Part shown: positions 1 through 8,554 of the stretch, piece by piece | Layout of the letters: each line of letters begins with the position of its first letter | Numbering within the stretch: the stretch's first letter is position 1 | Origin: Pseudomonas lini | GTDB taxonomy: Bacteria; Pseudomonadota; Gammaproteobacteria; Pseudomonadales; Pseudomonadaceae | DNA length: 64,000 nucleotides | Direction of reading: 5' to 3' | NCBI RefSeq assembly: GCF_964063345.1 | Contig: NZ_OZ061318.1 | Coordinates: forward strand, 6,324,001 to 6,388,000 | Program-made: the position numbers and the translations under genes | Notes under the pieces: model-generated | The model's input: the letters and a program-made list of their open reading frames with translations, nothing else | Told to the model about the DNA's origin: nothing | The model's database searches: none

Positions 1-220
1 GTTGCGCCAGGCACTGGAGCGCGCCGGTATTGCGGCCGAGCACTACACCAGTCACTCCTTGCGGCGTGGCTTTGCCACTTGGGCTCATCAAAGCGGTTGG
101 GATTTGAAGTCGTTGATGAATTACGTGGGCTGGAAGGATATGAAGTCCGCCATGCGCTATGTTGAAGCCAGCCCGTTTATCGGGATGACCCGAATCGCTG
201 AAAAGCCATTGGCCCTGTAG
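1..220 (+). CDS. Tyrosine recombinase/integrase, C-terminal fragment (cut by window edge)
   Basis: Only the last 72 or so codons are visible; the reading frame is open to the left edge, so the gene starts outside the window. The fragment carries the catalytic end of a phage-type tyrosine recombinase: an HSLRRG motif (the H-x-x-R pair, H18 and R21 of the visible part), then GWKD with the conserved Trp44 in the His/Trp position, and MRYVE with the likely nucleophile Tyr53. The enzyme would cut and rejoin DNA through a covalent 3'-phosphotyrosine. Whether it belongs to an integrated element or is a stand-alone chromosomal integrase cannot be decided here. No attachment site or tRNA is visible downstream before ahpC. 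Confidence 0.8.
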   Translation, partial: LRQALERAGIAAEHYTSHSLRRGFATWAHQSGWDLKSLMNYVGWKDMKSAMRYVEASPFIGMTRIAEKPLAL

Positions 221-358
221 ATCACGTTTTCTTCTATTAATACTGTCGGCTAATAGCGAAAACCAATCAGCAGCATCAGGTTTGCCAATGAGCCAACCGG
301 CGATCGGGTGGGTAGGATTCACTTCATCAACTTCTTAACCCCTGACGGAGAGTCATCG

Positions 359-922
359 ATGCCTATCATCAACAGCCAAGTTAAACCGTTCAAAGCTACC
401 GCCTACAAAAATGGCGACTTCGTACAAGTGTCGGACGCTGACCTGAAAGGCAAGTGGTCTGTCGTGTTCTTCTACCCAGCCGACTTCACCTTCGTTTGCC
501 CGACCGAACTGGAAGACCTGGCTGACAACTACGACGCGTTCCAGAAACTGGGCGTCGAGATCTACAGCGTTTCCACCGATACCCACTTTGCCCACGCTGC
601 CTGGCACAACACTTCGCCAGCCATCGGCAAAATCCAGTACACCATGATCGGCGACCCGACTCACGCTATCTCCCGCAACTTCGACGTGCTGATCGAAGAA
701 GCTGGTCTGGCTGACCGTGGCACCTTCGTGATCAACCCTGAAGGGCAGATCAAAATCGTTGAGCTGAACGACGGCGGTGTAGGTCGTGACGCTTCCGAGC
801 TGCTGCGCAAAATCAAGGCTGCTCAGTACGTTGCTGCTCACCCAGGCCAGGTTTGCCCAGCCAAGTGGAAAGAAGGCGAGGCCACTCTGGCTCCGTCCCT
901 GGACCTGGTCGGCAAGATCTAA
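359..922 (+). CDS. ahpC: Alkyl hydroperoxide reductase subunit C (typical 2-Cys peroxiredoxin)
   Basis: AhpC reduces hydrogen peroxide, organic hydroperoxides and peroxynitrite in the cytoplasm and is re-reduced by AhpF. The 187-residue product has the full family length, with the peroxidatic Cys47 in FVCPTE and the resolving Cys166 in VCPAKW, both at the numbers used for the enterobacterial enzyme. The start at 359 is chosen over an in-frame GTG at 308 because GGAG lies 8 bases before the ATG and the protein then begins MPIINSQ as in the family. A strong terminator follows, then ahpF. Codon use is strongly biased, as expected for an abundant protein. I could not make out a convincing OxyR site upstream. 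Confidence 0.97.
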   Translation: MPIINSQVKPFKATAYKNGDFVQVSDADLKGKWSVVFFYPADFTFVCPTELEDLADNYDAFQKLGVEIYSVSTDTHFAHAAWHNTSPAIGKIQYTMIGDPTHAISRNFDVLIEEAGLADRGTFVINPEGQIKIVELNDGGVGRDASELLRKIKAAQYVAAHPGQVCPAKWKEGEATLAPSLDLVGKI

Positions 923-983
923 GTCTGTGACGCGCTTCACCAGGGCGGAACTCCGCACCTCCTAAGTAAGCTGCACCGCCCTC

Positions 984-1021
984 AAAAACGCCCGGGCGAG
1001 ATTCGCTCGGGCGTTTTTTTT
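984..1021 (+). terminator. Intrinsic terminator after ahpC
   Basis: An AACGCCCGGGCGA arm pairs with CGCTCGGGCGTT, and a run of eight T follows. It lies between ahpC and ahpF, so it should limit read-through from ahpC into ahpF and give more AhpC than AhpF. Confidence 0.9.
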
Positions 1022-1057
1022 CGACTTCTTTTTATCAAACACATGGAAATCGCCCGT

Positions 1058-2620
1058 ATGTTGGACGCCAATCTTAAAGCCCAGTTGAAATCGTACCTGG
1101 AACGGGTCACCCAGCCGATCGAGATCGTTGCTTCCCTCGACGACGGTGCGAAATCCCAGGAAATGCTCGCATTACTCAAAGACGTTGCCAGTCTTTCCAC
1201 CCAGATTACGTTGCTCGACAACGGTAACGATGCGCGTAAACCGTCGTTTTCGATCAACCGCCCAGGGGCCGACATCAGCCTGCGTTTCGCCGGTATCCCG
1301 ATGGGCCATGAATTCACATCCTTGGTGCTGGCCCTGCTGCAAGTTGGTGGTCACCCTTCGAAATCCAGTATCGAAGTGATCGAACAGATCCGCTCGCTCA
1401 AAGGCGAGTTCAGCTTCGAGACTTACTTCTCGCTGTCCTGCCAGAACTGCCCGGATGTGGTCCAGGCATTGAACCTGATGGCTGTGCTGAACCCGAACAT
1501 CCGCCACGTCGCCATCGATGGCGCGCTGTTTCAGGCCGAAGTCGACGAGCGCCAGATCATGGCCGTGCCAAGCATTTACCTGAACGGCGTCAACTTCGGC
1601 CAGGGCCGCATGGGCCTGGAAGAGATCCTCGCCAAAATCGACACCAGTGGCATCGAGCGCCAGGCCGAGAAAATCAGTGCCAAAGAAGCCTTTGATGTAC
1701 TGGTCGTCGGCGGTGGCCCGGCCGGTGCTTCGGCGGCGATCTACGCTGCTCGTAAAGGCATTCGCACCGGTGTGGCGGCTGAACGTTTTGGTGGTCAGGT
1801 GCTCGACACCATGGCCATCGAGAACTTCATCTCCGTGCAGGAAACCGAAGGGCCGAAACTGGCCGTGGCGCTGGAAGAGCACGTCAAGCAGTACGACGTG
1901 GACATCATGAACCTGCAACGCGCCGACAAGCTGGTGCCGGGCAAAAATGGCGAACTGCACGAAATCCATTTCGCCAGCGGTGCCTCGTTGAAAGCCAAGA
2001 CCGTGATTTTGGCGACCGGCGCCCGGTGGCGTGAAATGAACGTTCCCGGTGAGCAGCAATACCGCAACAAGGGCGTGGCGTACTGCCCGCACTGCGACGG
2101 TCCGCTGTTCAAAGGCAAGCGTGTGGCGGTGATCGGCGGCGGTAACTCCGGCGTCGAAGCGGCTATCGACCTTGCTGGTATCGTGTCCCACGTGACCCTG
2201 CTGGAATTCGACGTACAACTGCGCGCCGACGCGGTGTTGCAGCGCAAGTTGCACAGCCTGCCGAACGTTACGGTGATCACCAGTGCGCAAACCACTGAAG
2301 TGACCGGCGATGGCCAAAAGGTCAACGGCCTGCGTTACAAGGATCGTCAGTCGGACGAATTGCGCACTGTCGAGCTGGAAGGGATCTTCGTGCAGATCGG
2401 TCTGTTGCCTAACACTGATTGGCTCAAAGGCACCATCGAACTGTCGCCGCGCGGCGAGATCATCGTCGATGCTCGTGGCGAAACGTCGATGCCCGGCGTG
2501 TTCGCGGCCGGTGACGTCACCACCGTGCCGTACAAGCAGATCGTTATTGCGGTGGGCGAGGGCGCCAAGGCTTCCCTGAGCGCATTCGATCACTTGATCC
2601 GCACCTCGGCACCTGCATAA
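1058..2620 (+). CDS. ahpF: Alkyl hydroperoxide reductase subunit F (NADH:peroxiredoxin oxidoreductase)
   Basis: AhpF passes electrons from NADH through FAD and two redox disulfides to AhpC. The 520-residue protein has the expected order: an N-terminal double thioredoxin fold with the SCQNCPD redox pair near residues 130-133, an FAD-binding GGGPAG motif near 220, the thioredoxin-reductase-like CPHCDG pair near 345, an NAD-binding GGGNSG motif near 365, and a C-terminal FAD motif with FAAGDV. The start MLDANLKAQ at 1058 matches family N-termini; the upstream ATG at 1043 has no ribosome binding site. Its own terminator follows directly. Confidence 0.97.
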   Translation: MLDANLKAQLKSYLERVTQPIEIVASLDDGAKSQEMLALLKDVASLSTQITLLDNGNDARKPSFSINRPGADISLRFAGIPMGHEFTSLVLALLQVGGHPSKSSIEVIEQIRSLKGEFSFETYFSLSCQNCPDVVQALNLMAVLNPNIRHVAIDGALFQAEVDERQIMAVPSIYLNGVNFGQGRMGLEEILAKIDTSGIERQAEKISAKEAFDVLVVGGGPAGASAAIYAARKGIRTGVAAERFGGQVLDTMAIENFISVQETEGPKLAVALEEHVKQYDVDIMNLQRADKLVPGKNGELHEIHFASGASLKAKTVILATGARWREMNVPGEQQYRNKGVAYCPHCDGPLFKGKRVAVIGGGNSGVEAAIDLAGIVSHVTLLEFDVQLRADAVLQRKLHSLPNVTVITSAQTTEVTGDGQKVNGLRYKDRQSDELRTVELEGIFVQIGLLPNTDWLKGTIELSPRGEIIVDARGETSMPGVFAAGDVTTVPYKQIVIAVGEGAKASLSAFDHLIRTSAPA

Positions 2621-2635
2621 ACGCCGACGCTGAAA

Positions 2636-2672
2636 ACACAAAACCCCATGAGCGATCATGGGGTTTTTGTGT
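2636..2672. terminator. Intrinsic terminator after ahpF
   Basis: An almost perfect stem (ACACAAAACCCCATGA against its complement with one extra T, loop GCGA) lies 16 bases after the ahpF stop. Both arms have an A or T run, so it could act on either strand. Confidence 0.85.
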
Positions 2673-2679
2673 CCTGCAC

Positions 2680-2792
2680 TGATCGTTCCCACGCTCTGCG
2701 TGGGAATGCCTCAACGGACGCTCCGCGTTCGGCTCTGGATGGGACGCGGAGCGTCCCGGGCTGCATTCCCACGCAGAGCGTGGGAACGATCA
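2680..2792. repeat. Palindromic intergenic repeat, family D (copy 1)
   Basis: The ends TGATCGTTCCCACGCTCTGC and its inverted copy flank a centre with further inverted GACGCTCCGCG-type arms. A second copy lies at 44390-44500. The element fills the gap between the convergent ahpF and gloA genes. Such large palindromes are common between genes in fluorescent pseudomonads and are presumed non-autonomous mobile elements. Confidence 0.8.
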
Positions 2793-2807
2793 GTTCTGCG
2801 GCGGGGT

Positions 2808-3329
2808 TTACATCGGGGCAGGCTGAATGATTTCGACCCAGTAACCATCCGGGTCCTTGATGAAGGCCAGGCTCTTCATGCGACCGTCGTTCAGGCGTTT
2901 CTGGAAATCGCAGCCCAGCGCTTCAAAGCGTTCGCATGCCGCACGAATGTCCGGCACCGAAATGCAGATATGGCCGAAGCCGCGTGGGTCGGTGTTGCCA
3001 TTGTGATAGGCGAAATCCGCGTCGTTCTCGGTGCCGTGGTTGTGAGTCAGTTCGAGAATGCCGGGGATCGATTTCATCCACTCGGTGCGCGCTGCGGCAT
3101 CGGCCGGGATCTGGTTTTTATCGACTAGCGCCAGGAAATACAGGCTGAATTCGGCTTCCGGGAAGTCGCGTTTTTCCACCAGCGAAAAACCCAGGACACG
3201 GGTGTAGAAATCCAGCGACCGGGTGATGTCCTTGACTCGCAACATGGTGTGGTTGAAGACGAACTTCTGGGTAGCGGTGTCGGGCTGGGCGGTCACGCCG
3301 GGAAATGTATTGAGTTCATGCAGGCTCAT
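2808..3329 (-). CDS. gloA: Lactoylglutathione lyase (glyoxalase I)
   Basis: Glyoxalase I converts the hemithioacetal of methylglyoxal and glutathione to S-lactoylglutathione in the cytoplasm. The 173-residue protein is the longer single-domain form, with a roughly 20-residue N-terminal extension before FNHTMLRV. The four expected metal ligands are visible in order: His in NHTML, Glu in LELTHN, His in GFGHI, and Glu in WVEII. Extra internal segments such as the KSIPG region resemble the eukaryote-like, often zinc-dependent subclass; that subclass assignment is inference. It is a single gene, convergent with ahpF. Confidence 0.95.
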   Translation of the reverse strand: MSLHELNTFPGVTAQPDTATQKFVFNHTMLRVKDITRSLDFYTRVLGFSLVEKRDFPEAEFSLYFLALVDKNQIPADAAARTEWMKSIPGILELTHNHGTENDADFAYHNGNTDPRGFGHICISVPDIRAACERFEALGCDFQKRLNDGRMKSLAFIKDPDGYWVEIIQPAPM

Positions 3330-3471
3330 GGGCCCTCCGGCAAATGTATGGGGTTAAGAATACTTTCAATGATACGCAAGGGCCTCGGCATCGCCAAACC
3401 AAAACCGCAGGCTTGCCTGAGAGCCAGGCGAGGCTCAGACTTTACGGCTCAATTCGTGAGTGTTCATTGCA

Positions 3472-3996
3472 ATGACCCGATTCTGTCAATCGATGTTCGT
3501 CCTGCTGTGTCTGCTTTCAGGTGTTACCCCCGCTTATGCAGAGTCTCCGGTCATGACCTGGCCAAACGGATGGACCGTCGAGGTCGTTCCACAAGACGAG
3601 GCTAAACCGCAGGTGTCCCGGCAGCGCGCGGTAAAAAACGATCAGGACGGTACACCGGTGATGGTGATGGAATTGACCATGACCCAGGTAGAAAGTGGTC
3701 ATCAGGTGAATTTGGAAGGTGTGTTGCTGGAAATGCGCAAGTCGGTGCAAAAGGACTTTTTTCAGAGTGGGTATCAGAGCGTTTGCACTAAAATTCACCC
3801 GACTACCTTGAGCCGGCTATCGGCGCTGGAAACTACCTGCACGATTACGCAGAATGGTCGACATGTGCTGTCTCAAACATTGGTCGCAGCGGTAGACGCC
3901 GATAAGGCCTATGTTCTTTCCTATGCGGGGCAGGCAGAGGTTTATAAGGCAAGTCAGGACGACATAGCGGCGGCTCGAAACAGCTTGAAACTTTAG
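3472..3996 (+). CDS. Small exported protein, probable DUF4946 family
   Basis: This protein of about 174 residues begins with a clear Sec signal peptide: a short basic start, a hydrophobic MFVLLCLLSGVTPAYA stretch, and an AYA-type cleavage site. The mature part is a compact domain starting near MTWPNGW, with two cysteines (SVCTKIH and LETTCTI) that could form a disulfide. It looks like the small Pseudomonas proteins grouped as DUF4946, whose function is unknown; that match is from memory. An in-frame GTG at 3460 could add four residues; neither start has a strong ribosome binding site. It is a single gene followed by a bidirectional terminator. Confidence 0.75.
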   Translation: MTRFCQSMFVLLCLLSGVTPAYAESPVMTWPNGWTVEVVPQDEAKPQVSRQRAVKNDQDGTPVMVMELTMTQVESGHQVNLEGVLLEMRKSVQKDFFQSGYQSVCTKIHPTTLSRLSALETTCTITQNGRHVLSQTLVAAVDADKAYVLSYAGQAEVYKASQDDIAAARNSLKL

Positions 3997-4127
3997 TTTG
4001 AGGTTTGCGTATCAGTAGATTTCAGCGTGTTCGGCATTTTTTAGATAGCCAAAGGGATTAAGCATAAAGTTGAGCGATATGTAACGAGTTGATCGACGAC
4101 TATCGTTACATTTAGACGCCACTCATG

Positions 4128-4155
4128 AAAAAGCCCTGCATTGGCAGGGCTTTTC
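4128..4155. terminator. Bidirectional terminator between convergent genes
   Basis: AAAAGCCCTGC, a four-base ATTG loop and GCAGGGCTTTT form a perfect stem with A and T runs on both sides. It serves both the exported-protein gene and the MvaT/MvaU gene, which face each other. Confidence 0.9.
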
Positions 4156-4171
4156 TTATGACCATGAGTGC

Positions 4172-4537
4172 TTAGGCTCGCAGCCAGGAATCAACGGTAG
4201 CGGCGCCGTATTGTTCCTTCCAGGCTTTCAGGCCGCGGTGGTTGCCGCCCTTGGTTTCAATCAGTTCCCCGGTGTGCGGGTTCTGATAGACCTTGACCAC
4301 GCGAGCGCGGCGGGTTTTAGGCGCTGTTGCCTGCTGCAGGCCGGATTTTGCCGGGTTCGGATCGAGGATGGCGATGATGTCGCGCAAGCTCTTGCCGTAG
4401 GTTTTCATCAGCCCCTGGAGCTTTTCTTCGAATTCGATTTCTTTCTTGAGCCCGGCATCGTTCTTCAGCGATTCCAACTGCTTGAGCTGTTCTTGAAGGG
4501 CCTTTTCAGCTGCACGGAATTCAGCGAGTCTGGACAA
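4172..4537 (-). CDS. MvaT/MvaU-family H-NS-like nucleoid protein (xenogeneic silencer)
   Basis: These proteins bind AT-rich DNA as multimers and silence acquired genes in Pseudomonas. The product is 121 residues: an N-terminal coiled-coil multimerisation region (SRLAEFRAAEKALQEQL to about residue 55), a basic linker, and a C-terminal DNA-binding domain with NPHTGELIETKGGNHRGLKAW. The start is placed at a TTG at 4537 because GGAG lies 8 bases upstream and the protein then begins like other family members; the ATG-type start further upstream would add 14 unrelated residues. The sequence seems closer to MvaU/MvaV than to MvaT, but I leave the symbol open. It may silence the lower-GC genes at 26-34 kb (inference). 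Confidence 0.93.
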   Translation of the reverse strand: MSRLAEFRAAEKALQEQLKQLESLKNDAGLKKEIEFEEKLQGLMKTYGKSLRDIIAILDPNPAKSGLQQATAPKTRRARVVKVYQNPHTGELIETKGGNHRGLKAWKEQYGAATVDSWLRA

Positions 4538-4770
4538 TATCTTTACTCCAATAGTGTGTTTGGCTGATACCAACCGCAAACAAAGCTATAAGCCAAGAGC
4601 CTTGAAGCGACTCGGTGATAATGGCGCACCTGCCAGTTCTGCACAGGTATGAAAAATTGTAGTAGTTAATTGGCCAAGAGTAAATCCTGACTTTTTCTTC
4701 ATGTAACAAGAGTAGTCTTTTGATTCAATTTGGTGCGTATCATCATGATCTCGGTGCTTAAAGTGGTTAG

Positions 4771-6318
4771 TTAATGATCACTTAATGCTCTAATGAATTC
4801 TGCGCCGGGCATCGGTCGGCCAAACAGATAACCTTGTAGAAAGTTCACGCCGTGGGCTGTCAGATAGTCACTTTGTTCCGCCGTTTCCACGCCTTCGGCG
4901 ACGATACCCAGATCGAGTTTGGCCGAGAGCTCAATGATGCTGTCCAGAATGTGCCGGGAGAGGGCGTCGACACCGATCATGGCGACAAAGCTCTGATCGA
5001 TCTTCAGGAAATCCACATTGAACTGACGTAAATAACCCAGGCTTGAGTGGCCAGTGCCGAAGTCATCGATCGCAATCATCACGCCCAACCCGTGAAGCTG
5101 CTCGAACAATTGCAGGGTGATGGCTGTTGGCTCGATGAGTTCGCGTTCGGTCAGTTCCAGTACCAGGTTGATGCTGCCCGGGGCGAAAGCGCCGAGAAAT
5201 TCGCGGCAGTCTTCGACCAGTTCCAGATCCCGGCAGTGACTGGCGGTGATGTTGATGCCAATGTGAAATGGCCCCTCGAACGACGCCGACAAGGGTGCCA
5301 GCAATGCGGCGGTCTGTTTCATCAAGGAGCGAGTCATCGGCACGATCAGCCCGGAATGTTCGGCAAACGGGATGAACAGATCAGGGCGCACCAGGCCTTC
5401 CTTGGGATGTTGCCAACGCATCAATACTTCGGTGCCGGACCACTGCTTATTGTCGCCATGCACCACGGGCTGAAAGTAAGGAATGAACTCTGCTGCCTCC
5501 AGTGCCCGCTGCATTTCACGACTAGGCGACGTCGAGCGCTTCTGCAGGACATGCCCGATCGAGCCCGATACCACACCGAAGAACATCAACAGACTGAACA
5601 GCGGCGGGTACTCACTGCGCATGTAACGCCAAGTCTCTCCCTCGGGGAAGCCGGCGACCACCGTGAAGGCATATCGCGCAGACGCCAAGGTGTTTTGCGC
5701 CACCGGCAAGACGGGCAGGGCGTTGTCGTGGACTTTGCCATCGGCGGACAACCAGTGAGGGCCGACTTGCAGCAACAATAATGTTTGGCGACCAATCAGG
5801 CGCAGCACGTTACTCAGGTGATAACCGTCCAGGGTGGACAATGCGCCCTGGTTTCCTTCGCTAAGCCGATACACCAACAATGCAGTATTGGGTGTGACCG
5901 GATTGCCGTTCATAAGCCATAGCTGGCCTTGGGTGTAGTCGCCGGGAATGATCTTTTCCTGGTATTCACCGAACAGCGAACTGCAATAGAGGTTGTTGTC
6001 CCACACAAGATTGGTCGAGCGCACGAACGGCCGGCGGGTAACTTGTTCACGCAGGGCCAGTTTGACGTCGTTGCAGTTTTGGCCGGCCAGCGGCACTAGC
6101 TCCTGCGCCGCTTGGGCGGTGTTGTCGAGCATCAATTCGAATTGGCGAATGGCTTCTTCGCCAGTCAGTTCAGTACTTTGCTTGAGGGTGCGTTCAGCTT
6201 GCAGATAGAGAATGGCGAACCCCAGCAACACCGGAAGCAGCCCGCTCAGAACAGTCACGGCGATTCGGGTGCCACGCTTGCGGCGGCTTTTGACGTTCAG
6301 TGGCATTCGCAAATCCAT
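4771..6318 (-). CDS. Membrane cyclic-di-GMP phosphodiesterase, CSS-motif sensor plus EAL domain
   Basis: The 515-residue protein has a transmembrane helix near residues 17-37, a periplasmic sensor of about 200 residues containing YCSSLFG (the CSS motif, which in related proteins takes part in disulfide control), a second helix near 240-257, and a cytoplasmic EAL domain from about 265 to the end. The signature reads EVL instead of EAL, an accepted variant. Other catalytic and metal-binding elements are present: LELTE, DDFGTGHSSL, LKID and AEGVE. It should therefore hydrolyse cyclic-di-GMP, controlled by periplasmic redox state or folding. It lies 91 bases downstream of the LysR gene on the same strand. 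A start at 6306, with GGA 7 bases before, is also possible. Confidence 0.92.
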   Translation of the reverse strand: MDLRMPLNVKSRRKRGTRIAVTVLSGLLPVLLGFAILYLQAERTLKQSTELTGEEAIRQFELMLDNTAQAAQELVPLAGQNCNDVKLALREQVTRRPFVRSTNLVWDNNLYCSSLFGEYQEKIIPGDYTQGQLWLMNGNPVTPNTALLVYRLSEGNQGALSTLDGYHLSNVLRLIGRQTLLLLQVGPHWLSADGKVHDNALPVLPVAQNTLASARYAFTVVAGFPEGETWRYMRSEYPPLFSLLMFFGVVSGSIGHVLQKRSTSPSREMQRALEAAEFIPYFQPVVHGDNKQWSGTEVLMRWQHPKEGLVRPDLFIPFAEHSGLIVPMTRSLMKQTAALLAPLSASFEGPFHIGINITASHCRDLELVEDCREFLGAFAPGSINLVLELTERELIEPTAITLQLFEQLHGLGVMIAIDDFGTGHSSLGYLRQFNVDFLKIDQSFVAMIGVDALSRHILDSIIELSAKLDLGIVAEGVETAEQSDYLTAHGVNFLQGYLFGRPMPGAEFIRALSDH

Positions 6319-6409
6319 CGCGATAAAAGAGGGCTCTCAAAGGCTGGCAGGACAACCCGCCTTCCGAAAGAGTTCAGGCATGATAGTTGGCCGTCGGCGC
6401 TTATGCCGC

Positions 6410-7282
6410 TCAATGTTCATGCAGACTTGAGGCCAGTTTGATAAAGGCCAGCGTCGCAGGTGATGACTGACGCTGATCGAGCACCGCCAGCCCGACCTGG
6501 CGGCTGACCGGCGGCGACAGCGGTTTTTTCACGTAGCGGCTGTCGTTGTCGTCAGGCAATGAACCTTCGGCGACAACGGTCAGGGCATCGCCACGGCCGA
6601 CGGTGTCCAGCGTGCTGAGCAACTGCGAGCAGCGATAGCGAATGTTCGGCGTCAATCGCGCCGCACTGAATAAGCGCGACACCAGTTCCGAAGACCCTGC
6701 TTCGGTCAGCACAAAAGGATCGTGGCACAAATCGCTCAAACTCAAACTGTCGTGACCGGCCAGCGCATGGCCGGCAGGCAGCAGTGCGACCATCTGGTCT
6801 TCGATCAGCCTGAAAGTGTCGAAACGTTCCTGCGGCAATACCACGAAGCCTATATCGATACGTCGTTCTTCCAGCCACTGGATTACCTGGCGATCCGGGC
6901 CTTCGTCGATATGAACCTCGATGCCTGGGTGTGCGGCGCGGTAATGCTGCAGGATTCTCGGCAGTAGTTTGATCGATGAAGTCGGACCGAACGAGCCAAT
7001 GCGCAGGGTGCCGCGTTTCATTCCTCGGGCATCCGCCGCTTCCTGACGCAACGTGTTGGCCAGCCCGAGCATCGCCCGCGCGCGCAGTAATAGCTGCTGG
7101 CCGATGTCACTCAGCTCGACCTGGGATTGATGCCGGCGCAGCAGTTCAACGCCCAATTCCTGTTCCAGCGACTTGAGCGCGTGGGACACCGCGGATTGGG
7201 AAATCTCCAAGCGATGGGCCGCCGCCGTGAAGCCGCGCAGTTCGGCCACCAGCGAGAAAATCTCGAGTTGAGTCAGGGTCAT
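6410..7282 (-). CDS. LysR-family transcriptional regulator
   Basis: The 290-residue protein has the normal LysR length and layout: an N-terminal winged helix-turn-helix (MTLTQLEIFSLVAELRGF, then AAHRLEISQSAVSHALKSLE) and a two-lobe effector domain from about residue 90, starting LRIGSFGP. It is divergent from the EamA permease gene with 78 bases between starts, the classic layout of a LysR regulator and its target. A perfect 7+2+7 palindrome overlaps its start codon. The effector is unknown. Confidence 0.93.
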   Translation of the reverse strand: MTLTQLEIFSLVAELRGFTAAAHRLEISQSAVSHALKSLEQELGVELLRRHQSQVELSDIGQQLLLRARAMLGLANTLRQEAADARGMKRGTLRIGSFGPTSSIKLLPRILQHYRAAHPGIEVHIDEGPDRQVIQWLEERRIDIGFVVLPQERFDTFRLIEDQMVALLPAGHALAGHDSLSLSDLCHDPFVLTEAGSSELVSRLFSAARLTPNIRYRCSQLLSTLDTVGRGDALTVVAEGSLPDDNDSRYVKKPLSPPVSRQVGLAVLDQRQSSPATLAFIKLASSLHEH

Positions 7283-7296
7283 GAGTATTTACTCAT
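7281..7296. promoter_or_regulatory. Palindrome at LysR start, candidate operator
   Basis: ATGAGTA-TT-TACTCAT is a perfect inverted repeat in the short gap between the divergent LysR and permease genes, overlapping the LysR start codon. Its length and place suit LysR self-control and control of the permease, but the spacing is one base off the common T-N11-A pattern. Confidence 0.45.
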
Positions 7297-7360
7297 TTTA
7301 CGATGATCTTGGATTAGTCGAATGATACGCCATGTGCCCGATTTCTGATGGTGGAGACTT

Positions 7361-8308
7361 ATGACTACGTGTGAACAGACCCTGGCGAATTCCTCGGATG
7401 TACCGGTTTATCTGAAACTGGCAGCGGTCACCATGATCTGGGGCGGGACGTTCGTTGCCGGGCGGTTTCTGGCCGACAGTCTCAGCCCGTTATTGGCCGC
7501 GAGCCTGCGGTTCTTGCTGGCGAGCGTGGCGTTGCTGCTGTTTCTGTTGCTGGCGCGGGTGCCTTTGGTGCGCCCCAGCCCTCGGCAATGGCTGCAACTG
7601 ACGCTGTTGGGTTTTTTTGGGATCTTCTTCTACAACCTGTGCTTCTTTTACGGGCTGCATTACATCAACGCATCGCGGGCGTCGTTGATCGTGGCATTGA
7701 ACCCGGCGGTGATCGGCCTGGTGTCGTGGCTGTTGTTCAAGGAGCGACTGAGCGGAGCGAAAGTGGCGGGTATTGCGATCTGCATTGCCGGCGCCAGTCT
7801 GGTGATCGTCAGCCGCAATCCGCAGTTACTGGCCGGTGGTACTGATGCCTGGATCGGCGATCTGTTGATCTTCGGCTGCGTGCTCGGTTGGGGCATTTAT
7901 TCGCTGTTCTCCAAAGGCCTGAATCAGGCGCTGGGGCCGGTGCAGACGGTGACGTACTCGATTTTGCTGGGCACGCTGATGCTCTGGGTGACCAGTGCCG
8001 TGCGTGGTGAGCTGAGTGTCGCGGCGCTCGTTCAGCTCACCACGCAACAATGGTTGAGCCTGATGTACCTGGGCGTGCTGGGTTCGGCATTGGCCTATAT
8101 TGGTTACTACGACGGTATCCGCAAAATCGGTGCGACGCGTTCGGGCGTGTTCATCGCATTGAACCCACTGACCGCCGTTCTTTTTGGCGCGTTGTTGCTG
8201 GGCGAGCAATTGACCCTGGTGATGTGTCTGGGCGGCGGGCTGATTCTGACGGGAATTTTTCTGTGCAACAAACCGCTTGCACAGGCTGCGAAAAGGGGGA
8301 TTTTATAA
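7361..8308 (+). CDS. EamA-type drug/metabolite transporter (DMT superfamily)
   Basis: The 315-residue inner-membrane protein has about ten hydrophobic helices arranged as two EamA repeats (roughly residues 18-150 and 165-300). The motifs include AAVTMIWGGTFVAGR near the first helix and NPAVIGLVSWLLFKERLSG at the end of the first repeat, echoed by LNPLTAVLFGALLLGEQLT in the second. Such carriers export amino acids or other metabolites; the substrate is not readable from sequence. GGAG precedes the ATG by about 6 bases. It is divergent from the LysR gene, which probably controls it. Confidence 0.92.
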   Translation: MTTCEQTLANSSDVPVYLKLAAVTMIWGGTFVAGRFLADSLSPLLAASLRFLLASVALLLFLLLARVPLVRPSPRQWLQLTLLGFFGIFFYNLCFFYGLHYINASRASLIVALNPAVIGLVSWLLFKERLSGAKVAGIAICIAGASLVIVSRNPQLLAGGTDAWIGDLLIFGCVLGWGIYSLFSKGLNQALGPVQTVTYSILLGTLMLWVTSAVRGELSVAALVQLTTQQWLSLMYLGVLGSALAYIGYYDGIRKIGATRSGVFIALNPLTAVLFGALLLGEQLTLVMCLGGGLILTGIFLCNKPLAQAAKRGIL

Positions 8309-8554
8309 GAAGGATGGACAACCGATTTACGCTGTGTAGAATCGGGTTACGCATATAAGAATAATCGTCTTCTGGCAGCAGAAGCCTCGCCCGTAATAGC
8401 CTTGGGTCGACAATGAAGATATTTGGGTTTCAATTGATCTACGGTGACTTCCTCGCCCGCAGTGTGCGGGGCATCTCCTGCGCGCCACCCGCCGGTCTCA
8501 GCATTGCTAGCAACTAACGATCCGTTAATTGATAAGAAATGATGAGGCGCCAAA
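8309..8554. other. Intergenic region upstream of hppD
   Basis: These 246 bases between the permease and hppD presumably hold the hppD promoter. No clear TyrR/PhhR-type box (TGTAAA-N6-TTTACA) and no REP element are visible. The only clear site is GAGG about 8 bases before the hppD ATG. Confidence 0.4.

Noticed and set aside
234..256. Possible OxyR site upstream of ahpC (CTAT ... ATAG)
   Set aside because: The two half sites are 15 bases apart instead of the expected spacing, and the other half sites are missing.
308..358. Longer AhpC start at GTG 308
   Set aside because: GGAG sits correctly before the ATG at 359 and the protein then has the exact family length and cysteine numbering.
1172..2692. 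506-codon open frame opposite ahpF, with similar long antisense frames at 18138-19562, 51551-53161 and 53976-55319
   Set aside because: High-GC coding regions produce long open antisense frames; these lie fully opposite well-supported genes, have His/Arg/Gln-rich low-complexity translations and no ribosome binding sites.
5380..5560. EAL domain suspected inactive because the motif reads EVL
   Set aside because: EVL is an accepted variant and all other catalytic and metal-binding elements (LELTE, DDFG, LKID, EGVE) are present.
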